The position numbers were made by a program, and so were the translations under genes. From a virus, in IMG/VR virus record IMGVR_UViG_3300043399_000979, positions 1 to 49,304 of that record: DNA of 49,304 bases; one strand, given 5' to 3'. Below, in pieces: positions 16,405-26,075 of this stretch. The notes under the pieces are model-generated. The model saw only the letters and a list, made by a program, of their open reading frames with translations. It was not told the DNA's origin and ran no database searches. Position 1 is the first letter of the stretch. Every line of letters starts with the position of its first letter.

Positions 16405-17454
16405 ATGGATAACAATTTAGATAAAGTAAAAGTATCTATTCAAAATCTTGAAGAGAAAAAATGCAGGATTTATTTTCTAACACAAGACGTTAAAAATAAC
16501 CCAAAAGGTTCTGTAAAATACATTTACCAAATGGCCATGACTTTAAAAAAGAATGGCTACAACCCAATTATTTTACACGAGAAAAACGATTACACCGGTG
16601 TTTCCGAGTGGATGGGAGAAGAGTATATGACAGAATTGCCGCACAAAAGCATTGAAAACCAAAATTTGGAAATTAGTCCAGAAGATTTCATAATCATTCC
16701 TGAGATTTATGCTTTTGTTATGGACCAGTTAAAAAATTTGCCTTGCGGTAAAATTGTTTTAGCACAAACCGCTGCTTATATGTTGGAAACATTGCAGCCC
16801 GGTCAAACTTGGCAGCAATTCGGTTTTTTCAAGTGTATTACCACTAGTGAAAGACAAAAGGAATATATGTCTTCAATAATGAAAAATATTTCTTATGACA
16901 TAGTTGAACCATTTGTACCAACAGTATTCCGAAAAGATGATAAACCCCCAAAAACAGTTATTGCTATAAATACTAGAAACCATAGTGATACGGCCAACTT
17001 AATCAAAGCATTCTATTTGAAATACCCACAATTCCGTTTCTTTACGTTTAAAGACATGAGAAACATGACGGAACTTGAGTTTGCTAACAGTTTCCATGAT
17101 TGTTGTTTAAGCGTTTGGATTGACGATGATAGTGGTTTTGGTACATTCCCCATTGAATCAATGGCTTCTGGTGTCCCTGTTTTGTGTAAGATACCTGATA
17201 TTATCCCAGATTGGATGGCAGAAGACAACGGGATATATAGCAGGGATAAGATAACTATGATTGACCAAATTGCCATTTTCATTCAAAGCTGGATGGAAGA
17301 TAGCATAAAAGATGAACTTTACGTTAACATTGAAAATACCGCTAAAAAATACCAAGACCAATCTGCTTATGAAAATAAAGTTTTGACGTTGTTTGATGGG
17401 TATGTTAATAACAGGTTAGAATCATTCAGCGAACAATTAAAAAAATTACAATAA
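16405..17454 (+). CDS. GT-B fold glycosyltransferase (GT4-like)
   Basis: 349 residues. The N-terminal lobe begins after a short charged leader with CRIYFLTQDVKNNPKGSVKY, a GT4-like opening, then a helix and NPIILHEK. The C-terminal lobe contains TVIAINTRNHSDTANLIKAF and the donor-site region SVWIDDDSGFGTFPIESMAS, with the conserved Pro-Ile-Glu-Ser followed by GVPVLCK. This is the E-x7-E-type area of GT4 enzymes. It is followed without a gap by a GT2 enzyme, so the pair probably act on the same glycan. Sugar specificity is unknown. Confidence 0.85.
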   Translation: MDNNLDKVKVSIQNLEEKKCRIYFLTQDVKNNPKGSVKYIYQMAMTLKKNGYNPIILHEKNDYTGVSEWMGEEYMTELPHKSIENQNLEISPEDFIIIPEIYAFVMDQLKNLPCGKIVLAQTAAYMLETLQPGQTWQQFGFFKCITTSERQKEYMSSIMKNISYDIVEPFVPTVFRKDDKPPKTVIAINTRNHSDTANLIKAFYLKYPQFRFFTFKDMRNMTELEFANSFHDCCLSVWIDDDSGFGTFPIESMASGVPVLCKIPDIIPDWMAEDNGIYSRDKITMIDQIAIFIQSWMEDSIKDELYVNIENTAKKYQDQSAYENKVLTLFDGYVNNRLESFSEQLKKLQ

Positions 17455-18254
17455 TGAAAAACATTTTTCCAGTATCAGTAATACTACCAATTAAATCAAG
17501 CAAAGCCAAAGATTTTGAAGAATACTTTGAAAAAGCCATAAATTCTTGCATTAATCAATCTGATGTTGCAATTGAAGAATTGTTGATTGTTCACACACCA
17601 GAAGAAACTTTGGTTAATTTTTTGGACAGTTATGACTTTAAGGATTTAAATGTAAGGAAAATCCTATTTGAAGATGAGCCAAATTTTTGTTCGCAAATTA
17701 ACTACGGTGTTCAAAATGCTAAATCAGAATGGGTTTCATTTTTGGAATTTGATGATGAATACGCTACCATCTGGTTTAGGAACGTTGCAAAATATGCGAA
17801 GTATTATAAAGAAGAATCTGCTTTTATGCCATTAGTTATAGATACCGAGGGTAAGAACAATTTCGTTGGTTTCACAAACGAAGCGGCATTCGCTGCAAAC
17901 TTCAGCCAAGAAATGGGGGTTTTAACGAATGAAATGTTACAGAATTACCAAAACTTTCAGAGTTCTGGTATGGTGATTAAAAAGAGTGTTTTTGAGGAAT
18001 TTGGAGGGTTTAAACCTTCTTTTAAATTGACGTTTGTATATGAGTTTTTGTTGAGGATGACGTACAATTCGGTCAACCCTATTGTTATACCTAGAGTTGG
18101 ATATAAGCATATTAATATGCGAGAGGGTTCCATTTTCTGGAACTATAAATTTGGAGATAATAAAATAACAGAAGACGAAGTGAAATTCTGGCTACAAGCC
18201 GCTAAAAAAGAATACTTCTTTACCGCCGACAGAAAAGTAAAATATGGCGAATAA
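17454..18254 (+). CDS. Family 2-like glycosyltransferase (GT-A)
   Basis: 266 residues. The start FPVSVILPIKSSKAKDFEEY, the helix FEKAINSCINQS, and NYGVQNAKSEWVSFLEFDDE (positions about 83-102) are the GT2 opening, nucleotide-binding helix and DxD-like block (here EFDDE). FQSSGMVIKKSVFEEFGGF is the typical acceptor-side region. It should be a metal-dependent inverting transferase. The start overlaps the upstream glycosyltransferase stop (TAATG), and its stop overlaps the sigma factor start. Confidence 0.87.
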   Translation: MKNIFPVSVILPIKSSKAKDFEEYFEKAINSCINQSDVAIEELLIVHTPEETLVNFLDSYDFKDLNVRKILFEDEPNFCSQINYGVQNAKSEWVSFLEFDDEYATIWFRNVAKYAKYYKEESAFMPLVIDTEGKNNFVGFTNEAAFAANFSQEMGVLTNEMLQNYQNFQSSGMVIKKSVFEEFGGFKPSFKLTFVYEFLLRMTYNSVNPIVIPRVGYKHINMREGSIFWNYKFGDNKITEDEVKFWLQAAKKEYFFTADRKVKYGE

Positions 18255-19000
18255 TGGTTGATGTTATTTCTGGTAACACAGAAAATCAAACATTAAAGAA
18301 GAGAGGAAGAAAAAGTAAAAAAGATAATTACTTTGATGTAAGGGAAGAAACAGCAGTAATAGATTTTATAAATTCAAACAATGAACAAGAAAGGAATAAA
18401 ATATACAATGAATATCTAAGAGCGCCGTTGGATAAAATGATTTCCTCAATAATCAGAAGGTATAAATTGTACCGAAAAGAAATGGATTTTGAGGAAGTAC
18501 ATAACGACACCCACTCTTTTTTAATGACAAAAGTTGAAAAGTTTAAGCCTTCAAAGAACAAGAAGGCTTATTCTTATTTTGGGACAATATGTAAAAACTA
18601 TCTCATGGGTCAAATAATGAAAGACCAAAAAGAGATAAATAGGAAAATATCCTATGACGACATATCACCCAGTTTAGAGGAGAGGCCGGACATGGTTTAC
18701 ACCATAGATGGTGATTTGCCCAACCCAGAAGATATTTTGATGGAGTATTCAAAATATCTGAAAAAATTCATGGAAGAAGAAGAGTTAAACGATTCTGAAA
18801 TTAAATTGGGTATTGCCCTAATTGATATTTTTGATAACTATAAAACAATATTCTTAGCTTCTGACAATAACAAGTTCAACAAAAATATGATACTTCTATC
18901 CATAAGGGAGATGACCAATTTATCTACCAAAGAAATAAGGTTTACAATAAGGAAATTCAAGAAATTATATGTTTTTGTCCAAGGCATAATTCACGAATGA
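18254..19000 (+). CDS. Phage RNA polymerase sigma factor (T4 gp55-like)
   Basis: 248 residues. The centre has a sigma region 2-like block: LDKMISSIIRRYKLYRKEMD, then EVHNDTHSFLMTKVEKFKPS, then KAYSYFGTICKNYLMGQI and MKDQKEINRKISYDD, which matches the core-binding and -10 recognition helices of compact sigma-70 proteins such as T4 gp55. The C-terminal third (REMTNLSTKEIRFTIRKFKK) looks like a helix-turn-helix. The N-terminus is basic (KKRGRKSKK). It would direct host polymerase to late promoters, possibly the recurrent AATATTTAT element found before many genes here. It directly precedes the tail/baseplate block. Confidence 0.8.
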   Translation: MVDVISGNTENQTLKKRGRKSKKDNYFDVREETAVIDFINSNNEQERNKIYNEYLRAPLDKMISSIIRRYKLYRKEMDFEEVHNDTHSFLMTKVEKFKPSKNKKAYSYFGTICKNYLMGQIMKDQKEINRKISYDDISPSLEERPDMVYTIDGDLPNPEDILMEYSKYLKKFMEEEELNDSEIKLGIALIDIFDNYKTIFLASDNNKFNKNMILLSIREMTNLSTKEIRFTIRKFKKLYVFVQGIIHE

Positions 19001-19010
19001 TATATTTATA
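19001..19010 (+). promoter_or_regulatory. Recurrent upstream element before tail/baseplate block
   Basis: TATATTTATA lies eight bases before the ATG at 19018 in the only gap (17 bases) between the sigma factor gene and the tail block. It is the same ATATTTAT core seen before 1394, 23178, 28370, 37873, 39859 and 42223. It may be a late promoter -10 element; this is inferred from recurrence. Confidence 0.4.
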
Positions 19011-19017
19011 ATAAAAA

Positions 19018-19389
19018 ATGAAAAATCCCAATAGTAAAAAAGATATATCTTTATCAAAAGATTCTATTTTGGTTTTGATGCAGGAAGTATATAACGAACT
19101 CATAGAGCAAAGAAACACCGCATTGAAAATACAAAATAAAATGATTTCCATGATGAGGGAAGCTGAAGATTTAATAACAATAGGTCCCGTATTAGAAAAA
19201 CAACAGAAAATAATAAACGAGTGTGCCGAAAAAAAATTGACAATAACTAAAATCTTATCAAATCTTTGGCAAAAAACTTCTACTAATCAAGAAAATTTTT
19301 CTTTTTCGGATTTGGATGAAGAAGCTCTGGAAAACCTATTAAATAAAGACTTAACAAGTGATTTGGGTAAATATAAAACCAAAAACTAA
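19018..19389 (+). CDS. Small helical hypothetical protein
   Basis: 123 residues, almost wholly helical and coiled-coil-like from residue 10 to 85 (KDSILVLMQEVYNELIEQRN and EKQQKIINECAEKKLTITKI). The C-terminus is acidic (DLDEEALENLL) and short. It heads the tail/baseplate block and overlaps the following large gene by one base (TAATG), so it may be a chaperone or adaptor for it. No family is recognised. Confidence 0.65.
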   Translation: MKNPNSKKDISLSKDSILVLMQEVYNELIEQRNTALKIQNKMISMMREAEDLITIGPVLEKQQKIINECAEKKLTITKILSNLWQKTSTNQENFSFSDLDEEALENLLNKDLTSDLGKYKTKN

Positions 19390-21443
19390 TGCCCATAGAT
19401 ATATTATCGGATTTCAAAGATGCTGCTAACAAAATAAATGCCTATAAAACATACAAAGATGTTTCTGAATCCATAAAAGAGGCGAGTAGAAGACAAGCAT
19501 CAAATGTTGAAAGTTCTTTAAATGAGCCGTTAGGTTCTTTAAACTCTTTAAAGGAATTTCAATCTAAGGTATTTAGAGGGGCTCCCACATCATTAGACCA
19601 ACTATTAAACCTAATTGGTATAACCAAAGGTAAGGGTAACAATACATCCAGTTATATTAGGAAGAAACTAATAGAGGCATCCATAGCGTCGCAAACTGAG
19701 GTAAAAAATATAATAAGGGAAGAGGCTTTTAAGATATTGGGTTGCTCCCAACAACAAACATATAGAGGTATAGATAAATCATTATTGGGCAATGTTCAAT
19801 CATTTTCTGATAGTGATTCTTTATTAATACCTTTAAAAAGTATAGACTTATTTGGTAACTTAAAAAATAACCCAAATAATATACTTGGTAAACTTTTCTA
19901 TGAAAAAGAAACCCCATCTACAAGTTCTGAGTTCATACCATACGGGGGCAATAAATACTACCCGGTAAATAAAGAAATATTTAACCGTACACAGCAATTA
20001 GATAAAAGTTTCTCTTCTGAATATGGAGACTTTTATAGAGGCAAATCTTCCCAGCCTTTAATGGATTTATCTTATGTAAAAAGAGATAATGTTGATTACT
20101 TAAAGGTAACACTTATAAATAGGTCTGGAGATAACTTAATTGCCGATTTTCTATTCGACTATTACGAAACAATTAATTTTTATGAATCATATGATATATT
20201 GAATAACATATTGAATATTGTTTTAAATAGTGTAAACATTCAAGGCAAGATTGGTTTTGGCCAATTAAAAACCCAATCAAAGTTTAACCTTATTGTTAAT
20301 AGGATACTTGGTCTTTGTTTTGACGATAGGAAAGAAATAGATGTTAGCGGGACAGCTAAAATATCGGAAGTTGATGATTTTGATGATAGCATATTTGAAT
20401 TAACTGAAATTGATTTAAAGAACATAGATGAAGAAATATCCAATATACAGCTTGGTGTGACAAAATTTCAAACATGTGGGGATGTGTTACTACCCATAGA
20501 TAGCGATAGTATAGTTAATTCTGTTTCTTCATTTATTGATGATTATTCAGATAAACCAATAGAAACCCAGATAGATAGAATTGATAAAACAATAGATTCT
20601 GTGAGTGAAAACCCTGCTTGGAAAGAATTGTTCCCAGACACTTTAACATTAAAATTGGCGATAGATACTGAAATTATAAAGAAGTTGCCTTTGGCTTTAG
20701 TTTCGTCTGTTTTGACGCCTAAAGTATTGTTACCTATATTTGTATCGTTAAAAACATTGGAAAGGCAAGCCAAAACTGATGCCAATGAAGTTATAAACGA
20801 TTTGAATAGGGTTGTTACAACAGAAAATGAATTAAATTCTGAAGTAAATAACTTTGTAAACGATTCCATGGACTTTTTGGTAAAGTTTAAAAAGTTTTCC
20901 ATACAGGTAGTGTCTAGAATTAGTGCTGTTTACTTAAAAACTCTATTTAACATATTGAAAAAAGATTTATTGAATTTAATAAAATCATTAATTTCAGATG
21001 TTAGCAAAAGTAGGATTTTGAAAAAGTACACCATGGTACTAACACTATCTTCAATATTGATATCTGTGGCTAAAATTATTTTGGACTATAGGAAATGTAG
21101 GTCTTTGGTTGACGAAATAAAAAATATTTTAAACCTAATAAGCACATCATTTATAAATAAAAGCGGAATATCTATAGGTACTGACCCAATACCTGCGGTT
21201 TTATTACCCTTTACTCAGTTTCTGCCCGGATATTCCCCAGAGAGGGCTGCGATAAACATAATAGAACAAATGCAGAAAATTGGACTACCTACCGGCCCCA
21301 TGCCAGATGGTTCACCGAACCTAATGTTACAATTTATGATAGCATCAGAAATTGGTTCAGATAAAGAAGAAAGCGAAAACGGTAAAGTGGTTGGTGTGAT
21401 TGACCCAAACCTACCTTTTGTAATAAGGGCTAAAAAAATATAA
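19389..21443 (+). CDS. Large tail/baseplate-block protein, unassigned
   Basis: 684 residues, not assignable to a named T4 protein by eye. The N-terminal 150 residues are polar and helical. The middle has beta-rich segments (DYLKVTLINRSGDNLIADFL), and residues about 465-600 are a long helical region (TLERQAKTDANEVINDLNRV and later) with a hydrophobic stretch YTMVLTLSSILISVAKIIL. The C-terminus is Pro/Gly-rich (LPTGPMPDGSPNLMLQF). Its size, its position before the OB-fold baseplate protein and the tight gene packing suggest a baseplate component. The role is inferred from context only. Confidence 0.65.
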   Translation: MPIDILSDFKDAANKINAYKTYKDVSESIKEASRRQASNVESSLNEPLGSLNSLKEFQSKVFRGAPTSLDQLLNLIGITKGKGNNTSSYIRKKLIEASIASQTEVKNIIREEAFKILGCSQQQTYRGIDKSLLGNVQSFSDSDSLLIPLKSIDLFGNLKNNPNNILGKLFYEKETPSTSSEFIPYGGNKYYPVNKEIFNRTQQLDKSFSSEYGDFYRGKSSQPLMDLSYVKRDNVDYLKVTLINRSGDNLIADFLFDYYETINFYESYDILNNILNIVLNSVNIQGKIGFGQLKTQSKFNLIVNRILGLCFDDRKEIDVSGTAKISEVDDFDDSIFELTEIDLKNIDEEISNIQLGVTKFQTCGDVLLPIDSDSIVNSVSSFIDDYSDKPIETQIDRIDKTIDSVSENPAWKELFPDTLTLKLAIDTEIIKKLPLALVSSVLTPKVLLPIFVSLKTLERQAKTDANEVINDLNRVVTTENELNSEVNNFVNDSMDFLVKFKKFSIQVVSRISAVYLKTLFNILKKDLLNLIKSLISDVSKSRILKKYTMVLTLSSILISVAKIILDYRKCRSLVDEIKNILNLISTSFINKSGISIGTDPIPAVLLPFTQFLPGYSPERAAINIIEQMQKIGLPTGPMPDGSPNLMLQFMIASEIGSDKEESENGKVVGVIDPNLPFVIRAKKI

Positions 21444-21444
21444 T

Positions 21445-21663
21445 ATGACAAAAACAGATTTTGAAAACATAAAAAATAAAATTTTAGACATAAAAAACCA
21501 ACCAAACTCTGAGTTATATGAAGTTTTGGAGAAAATAAGTGTGGAGTTTGACATAACCAAAAATTCTATTTTAAGCCTATCGTCATATTTAGATGAATTA
21601 GAAAATATTTACAACACCACATTAAAAGAATACGAAAAAAGAACCAATGTTAAACGACAATAA
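21445..21663 (+). CDS. Small coiled-coil hypothetical protein
   Basis: 72 residues, helical throughout, heptad-like (FENIKNKILDIKNQ and SSYLDELENIYNTTLKEYEK). It is one base after the large structural gene and overlaps the start of the OB-fold baseplate gene by 17 bases, which makes translational coupling likely. It could be a baseplate assembly factor. No family is recognised. Confidence 0.6.
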   Translation: MTKTDFENIKNKILDIKNQPNSELYEVLEKISVEFDITKNSILSLSSYLDELENIYNTTLKEYEKRTNVKRQ

Positions 21664-23158
21664 AATATTAGAACCAGCAGTTGTTTTGGATGTTGAAGAC
21701 CCTATGATGTTAAACAGGATTAGGGCTAGGGTTTTGACATTAGACTATGAGGCCATAATAAAGAGCATAGACCCCGTATTTGACGAATCTAAAGATAAAT
21801 GGGGGGAGAGAGACCCTTTTGTTTTCACCCCTTTATTACCTTTTTATATATATTCCACCCCCAAAAAAGATGAATTGGTTCAAGTATTATTTGCAAATAA
21901 AGATTACAAATTTGATAACCAATACTATATACAATCCAACATTTCATCCCCAATGGTTTCTGGTTTTGATTATTATGTTCAAGGTACAAAATACACTGGC
22001 ACTGGTAAAAGATACAAGGAGGGTATAAGTATAAAAAATATTGATGGTACACATAGGGAGCCTTCAAAGACTTATGGTGTTTTCCCAGAGCCGGGGGATA
22101 ATGCCGTAATGGGAAGGGGAAATTCAGATATTGTTATAAAGGAAAATGAAATACTTATTCGTTCTGGTAAAATAAAAGGTGGTTTATCCAAAAATAAATT
22201 ACCTGTTTCTAACACACAAAGAGGTTTTATACAATTATCAAAATTTGATTCTGAAATAGTAAAGAATCAAAAAGAAAAATTCTACGAGGTAAGTGAAACA
22301 ATATTAAAAACAAAATATTTAATTGAGTGGCATGTAACAAATCCTGAAAACACTCAGAATGTTTTTAATGGTTCTGTTTATTTATACAAACTTAAATCAA
22401 GCGATAAAATAGATACTGATAAAATTTCAGTAAATAGTGATTTAGAAGATTTAAAATCTATAACCGCTAAGGTTGAGTTTACAAATTTATCATTAGATGA
22501 TACTATTGTTTTTATCAATGGTTTTATTTCGGACTGCAACTCCAAGACAAAAACGTCAAATGGTCAGGTTTTATTTGAAAACGAAGATAAATTTCCGATG
22601 TTTTTTAGACCTTCTCTGTTGAATTATAGTATAATTAATTCTAATGAATCCAATTTTATTATTGCTAAAAATAACCTTATTAAAATATATGATAAGGTAA
22701 AATTATTTGATTCTGTCAAAAATGGTGGTTTTGGCCTTATATTTAATAAAAACTTATTGGGTAATCAATTTGACATAAAGGAAAAAACGATAGAACCCAG
22801 AACTTTTACAACAATAAACAGAACTTATGCCACAATAGGTTCTGATAAGGTTTATCTTTTATCACATTTAAGTTCTATACCCAGAAAGGGTAAAATAAAC
22901 TTCGATGGTACAATATATGGGATAAATGCTGAAACATTTTCTAACGAAATAGAGCCTAAAACATCCTCTATGGTTAGGGGTGAGGAACTTCTTGAATTAT
23001 TGAATCTAATGATACGTTTCATGGTTAGCCATACCCACGCATATCCCGGTTTACCTCCCGTTCCGGTAACAGAAGACGGTTCTACTTCCGCATCTATATT
23101 GGAAGAATTTGCAAATGCGGTAAATAAAATTTTAAATCAAAATATTCGGATAAATTAA
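21647..23158 (+). CDS. Baseplate protein with gp5-type OB-fold
   Basis: 503 residues. The N-terminus ILEPAVVLDVEDPMMLNRIR continuing ARVLTLD, then DPFVFTPLLPFYIYSTPKK and DELVQVLFAN, has the order of the OB-fold at the start of T4 gp5 and related spike-hub proteins (variation in which DP.. NRIRARV is typical). No lysozyme domain is seen. The middle is beta-rich and Lys-rich. The C-terminal part RGEELLELLNLMIRFMVSHT followed by HAYPGLPPVP is like the end of phage baseplate hub proteins that lead into the spike. It should be part of the baseplate hub or wedge. Confidence 0.72.
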   Translation: MLNDNKILEPAVVLDVEDPMMLNRIRARVLTLDYEAIIKSIDPVFDESKDKWGERDPFVFTPLLPFYIYSTPKKDELVQVLFANKDYKFDNQYYIQSNISSPMVSGFDYYVQGTKYTGTGKRYKEGISIKNIDGTHREPSKTYGVFPEPGDNAVMGRGNSDIVIKENEILIRSGKIKGGLSKNKLPVSNTQRGFIQLSKFDSEIVKNQKEKFYEVSETILKTKYLIEWHVTNPENTQNVFNGSVYLYKLKSSDKIDTDKISVNSDLEDLKSITAKVEFTNLSLDDTIVFINGFISDCNSKTKTSNGQVLFENEDKFPMFFRPSLLNYSIINSNESNFIIAKNNLIKIYDKVKLFDSVKNGGFGLIFNKNLLGNQFDIKEKTIEPRTFTTINRTYATIGSDKVYLLSHLSSIPRKGKINFDGTIYGINAETFSNEIEPKTSSMVRGEELLELLNLMIRFMVSHTHAYPGLPPVPVTEDGSTSASILEEFANAVNKILNQNIRIN

Positions 23159-23170
23159 ATATTTATGTTT
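23159..23170 (+). promoter_or_regulatory. Recurrent upstream element
   Basis: ATATTTATGTTT lies 11 bases before the ATG at 23178 (measured from the ATATTTAT core). The same string, extended to ATATTTATGTTTAAAAG, is found on the minus strand before the start at 28370, which supports a shared control element rather than chance. Confidence 0.4.
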
Positions 23171-23177
23171 AAAAGAA

Positions 23178-24638
23178 ATGTCATCGCATTTTTCATATTT
23201 TAATAAAAATAACACTATAATATATAATTCAGATACAAATACTGGTAGAAACCCTGTAACTGAATTATTTTTCGGCTCTTCCGGCATAAATCCAATTAAT
23301 TTCAGTCGCTTCATTTTTAACATTGATACGACAGCTTTATTATCCAAAATACAAAGCGGCGTAATATCAACTGGTTGTTCTTCTGACATAAAACATTATC
23401 TCAGGATGAGAAACACTTCTTCTTTTGATGAGAAGTTGTTAAATGAAAAAACATCATCTGGTAAAAGAAGGGCGACATCTTTTGATTTGGTATTATTTAG
23501 GATTCCAAATAATCAAAACTGGGATGAGGGTGTTGGTTATGATTATATAAACTATGATAGTAGTGCCAACCCAATTGGTAATGATGATAAATCTTTTTCT
23601 CAAAGACCTTCAAATTGGCATTATGCGACAAACATAAGCGGATGGACAACCCCCGGTTTATATGATAATAAAAATCAATCAACTGGTAGTAGCATAAATT
23701 TTTCTGCATTAACTATTGTTGACACACAACATTTTGAATTTGGTAATGAAGACATAGAGTTTGACATGACCAATGAAATAAATGGGATAATAAGCGGTTC
23801 TACAACAGGTGTAACAGGATGGGGTATTGCTTATTATCCTCAACTTGAAAACTTAGCCAACCTTTCAGAAAGTTACAGTGTAGGGTTTTTCACAAGGCAC
23901 ACCCAAACATTTTATGAACCTTATTTAGAAACTGTATACGACGATTTAGTAGATGATGATAGAGATTTTTTTACAACCTATAAAATTAATAAACTATATT
24001 TGTCTTTTTATAAAAATGGGGATTACGTTAATTTGGACTATAATCCGATTGTTGATTTAATAAATTCTAATGGGGATTTAATACCTAATTGCACAGGTCT
24101 AACAACTTGTAAGATTACCAAAGGGGTTTATAAAGTAGAAATACCAAATCAATTAACTGGTTTTACAACTCCTTGCGTTATATATGATTATTGGAGAAAT
24201 ATTTATTTAAACGGAATAGAAATGCCAAATATTGAAAAACAAATTATAGTGCAACCATATGACAGAATGCTAACAACTTCTGACGATGTTTCAGCAACAA
24301 GGTATTCGTTTGTGATAAACGGTATAATGCAAAATGAAAAGATAATAAATACAGATGTCAGAAGGGTTAGTTTAGAAATTAAAAAGTTATATAACAAATA
24401 TCCTCTTTTAGATAAACTAAAAATTTATTATCGTATTTTTGTCAAAGAGGGTACAACACAAGTAATCGTAAAAGATTGGGGTAGGTTAAATTCTACATCT
24501 AACAATAATTATTATTTTAATTTTGATACCAGAGATAAGATACCAAATGAGTATCATTTAGACATTATGATTGATAATTGTGGGTCTTCTGTAGTATATA
24601 ACAAACAATTAACTTTTCAAATAGTAAATCAAAAATGA
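23178..24638 (+). CDS. Virion structural protein (DNRLRE-like, tail/baseplate)
   Basis: 486 residues, beta-rich, rich in Asn, Ser, Thr and Tyr. The N-terminal half (residues about 25-210) has FSRFIFNIDTTALLSKIQSG, ATSFDLVLFRIPNNQNWDEG and FDMTNEINGIISG, an order like the DNRLRE-type jelly-roll domains in phage tail and surface proteins. The C-terminal half has repeated strand-like segments (IYLNGIEMPNIEKQIIVQPY) suggestive of Ig-like modules. It overlaps the next gene by ATGA. Its position after the baseplate OB-fold protein suggests an exposed tail or baseplate attachment. Confidence 0.65.
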   Translation: MSSHFSYFNKNNTIIYNSDTNTGRNPVTELFFGSSGINPINFSRFIFNIDTTALLSKIQSGVISTGCSSDIKHYLRMRNTSSFDEKLLNEKTSSGKRRATSFDLVLFRIPNNQNWDEGVGYDYINYDSSANPIGNDDKSFSQRPSNWHYATNISGWTTPGLYDNKNQSTGSSINFSALTIVDTQHFEFGNEDIEFDMTNEINGIISGSTTGVTGWGIAYYPQLENLANLSESYSVGFFTRHTQTFYEPYLETVYDDLVDDDRDFFTTYKINKLYLSFYKNGDYVNLDYNPIVDLINSNGDLIPNCTGLTTCKITKGVYKVEIPNQLTGFTTPCVIYDYWRNIYLNGIEMPNIEKQIIVQPYDRMLTTSDDVSATRYSFVINGIMQNEKIINTDVRRVSLEIKKLYNKYPLLDKLKIYYRIFVKEGTTQVIVKDWGRLNSTSNNNYYFNFDTRDKIPNEYHLDIMIDNCGSSVVYNKQLTFQIVNQK

Positions 24639-25564
24639 GGGATTCGATAAAAAATACACCTTTTGGTAGGTTAAAAGAGTTGGTAAATAGTGCCCCTGAA
24701 GAATTAAGGGTCGTTCTTTTCGCGAATAAGTCAGTACCGCAAAGATTAGACAAACACCCAGAAGGAAATGTTTTAAAACATATCATGGTCGTTACGATGC
24801 GGGCTTTAGACCAATATCCAGATGATATGGATTTGATATTGGCTGCATTTTTTCACGATTTGGGTAAATATGAAACCGCAGATATAAACCCAAAGACTGG
24901 TTATCCGAACGCTTTGGGGCATGAAGATATTTCAGCAAATTATGTCGAAAAATATTCTGATTGGGTTTATGACATGGGTGGTCGGCCAGATATAGTCCAA
25001 GATATAGTCCAAGACCATATGAGGGTCAAAAATCTGGATAATATGGAACGTAAGAAACAAACAGATTTTTACGGAAAGAAAAATTTTGATAAAATTATGA
25101 AATTTTCTAAGTTAGACAAAGGTGGTTGGTTTGAACCGTCTTTAAAAGAGCAATTAAAAAAAAGATTGGTTTCAATCTTAAAAGAAGAGGAAGAGCGTTA
25201 TATGTTTTTTAGCAATCTAGAACAAATGAAACGACAAATAGAACTTCTTTTGGATTTGGAGAAAGAATACGTAGAGCAGACATTAGATGATAACCACGAC
25301 TGGGCGCAAGACCATATAGCCGTCGCCAAAGAAAATATTGACCAAGTTTTCGATTTCTTTATGAACGAAAAAGAAATGCAAAACGAATCTAAAGATGAGG
25401 GTAAAAAACAATTGGTAGAAAAAAATGTACCAACAAATCCGGCATTATGGAAAAAAGCCTTATCTTGGGCGCGTTCTCGCTACAAAGTATGTCCGAGCGC
25501 ATATTGTAACGGGGCTGCTGCTAAAAGATACAAGTCAATGGGTGGTAAATGGAAAACAAAATGA
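24635..25564 (+). CDS. HD-domain phosphohydrolase with basic C-terminal domain
   Basis: 309 residues. The HD metal-binding residues are visible as GNVLKHIMVV (His49), FFHDLGKYE (His74-Asp75) and GHEDISANY (His96), an arrangement like that in tRNA nucleotidyltransferase-type HD domains that cut phosphoesters of nucleotides or RNA. A helical charged linker (150-250) leads to a compact basic C-terminal module, NPALWKKALSWARSRYK then PSAYCNGAAAKRYKSMGG, which resembles the small domain called DUF5872 in phage proteins. Substrate is unknown. It closes the tail block and overlaps the following ART-like gene. Confidence 0.8.
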   Translation: MRDSIKNTPFGRLKELVNSAPEELRVVLFANKSVPQRLDKHPEGNVLKHIMVVTMRALDQYPDDMDLILAAFFHDLGKYETADINPKTGYPNALGHEDISANYVEKYSDWVYDMGGRPDIVQDIVQDHMRVKNLDNMERKKQTDFYGKKNFDKIMKFSKLDKGGWFEPSLKEQLKKRLVSILKEEEERYMFFSNLEQMKRQIELLLDLEKEYVEQTLDDNHDWAQDHIAVAKENIDQVFDFFMNEKEMQNESKDEGKKQLVEKNVPTNPALWKKALSWARSRYKVCPSAYCNGAAAKRYKSMGGKWKTK

Positions 25565-26067
25565 ATTATAGAATAATATCAGTTAGAGAAGTAAGGCAAT
25601 ATTTAAACGAATCCATTAGTGATTATCGCAGATGGAAAAGAAAAAATGTTACATTAAGGGGCATAAAAGAACTTGGAAAACCAAATGATGGGGGTGCTTA
25701 CCTTGGAGAAGGTTTATACAGCGTTCCGTTAAGCAATAAACCAATGGCCAGACAATATGGTGATGTTTATTTTTTGGTAAACGCAATTCCCAAAAAACCT
25801 AAAGTTGTGAGCAGCTTAAATATTGCTGAAATTTTTTTATACGAAGTCAAAAAAAATTTTTGTGAACAACATAACCAAGAATATTCTACTTCATTTTTTA
25901 ATCAACATACTGATATTAGAACCGAAATGTTGAAACTTGGTTATGATGGTTTGATTGTTAAAGGTAGGGAAATGGTAAATTATGCACCGGAGGATGTTAG
26001 GTATTTTCAAACAGAAAATCAACTAATCCAATATTATGAATCTTTTGTTGAAAATAAAAATGGATAA
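25561..26067 (+). CDS. ADP-ribosyltransferase-like protein with N-terminal LNE tag
   Basis: 168 residues from ATG at 25561 (ATGA overlap with the HD gene; an in-frame ATG at 25549 would add four residues). The N-terminus MNYRIISVREVRQYLNE ends in (L/I)-x-E, a possible prohead protease site after residue 17. The rest reads like a small ART fold: GAYLGEGLYSVPLSNKPMAR (45-64), YGDVYFLVNAIPKKPKVV, then LGYDGLIVKG followed by VNYAPEDVRYF (near 140-149), the closing strands common to phage and toxin ARTs. The NAD-binding residues are not certain. It may be a packaged, injected host modifier like T4 Alt; that is inference. Confidence 0.6.
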   Translation: MNYRIISVREVRQYLNESISDYRRWKRKNVTLRGIKELGKPNDGGAYLGEGLYSVPLSNKPMARQYGDVYFLVNAIPKKPKVVSSLNIAEIFLYEVKKNFCEQHNQEYSTSFFNQHTDIRTEMLKLGYDGLIVKGREMVNYAPEDVRYFQTENQLIQYYESFVENKNG

Positions 26068-26075
26068 TTAACAAC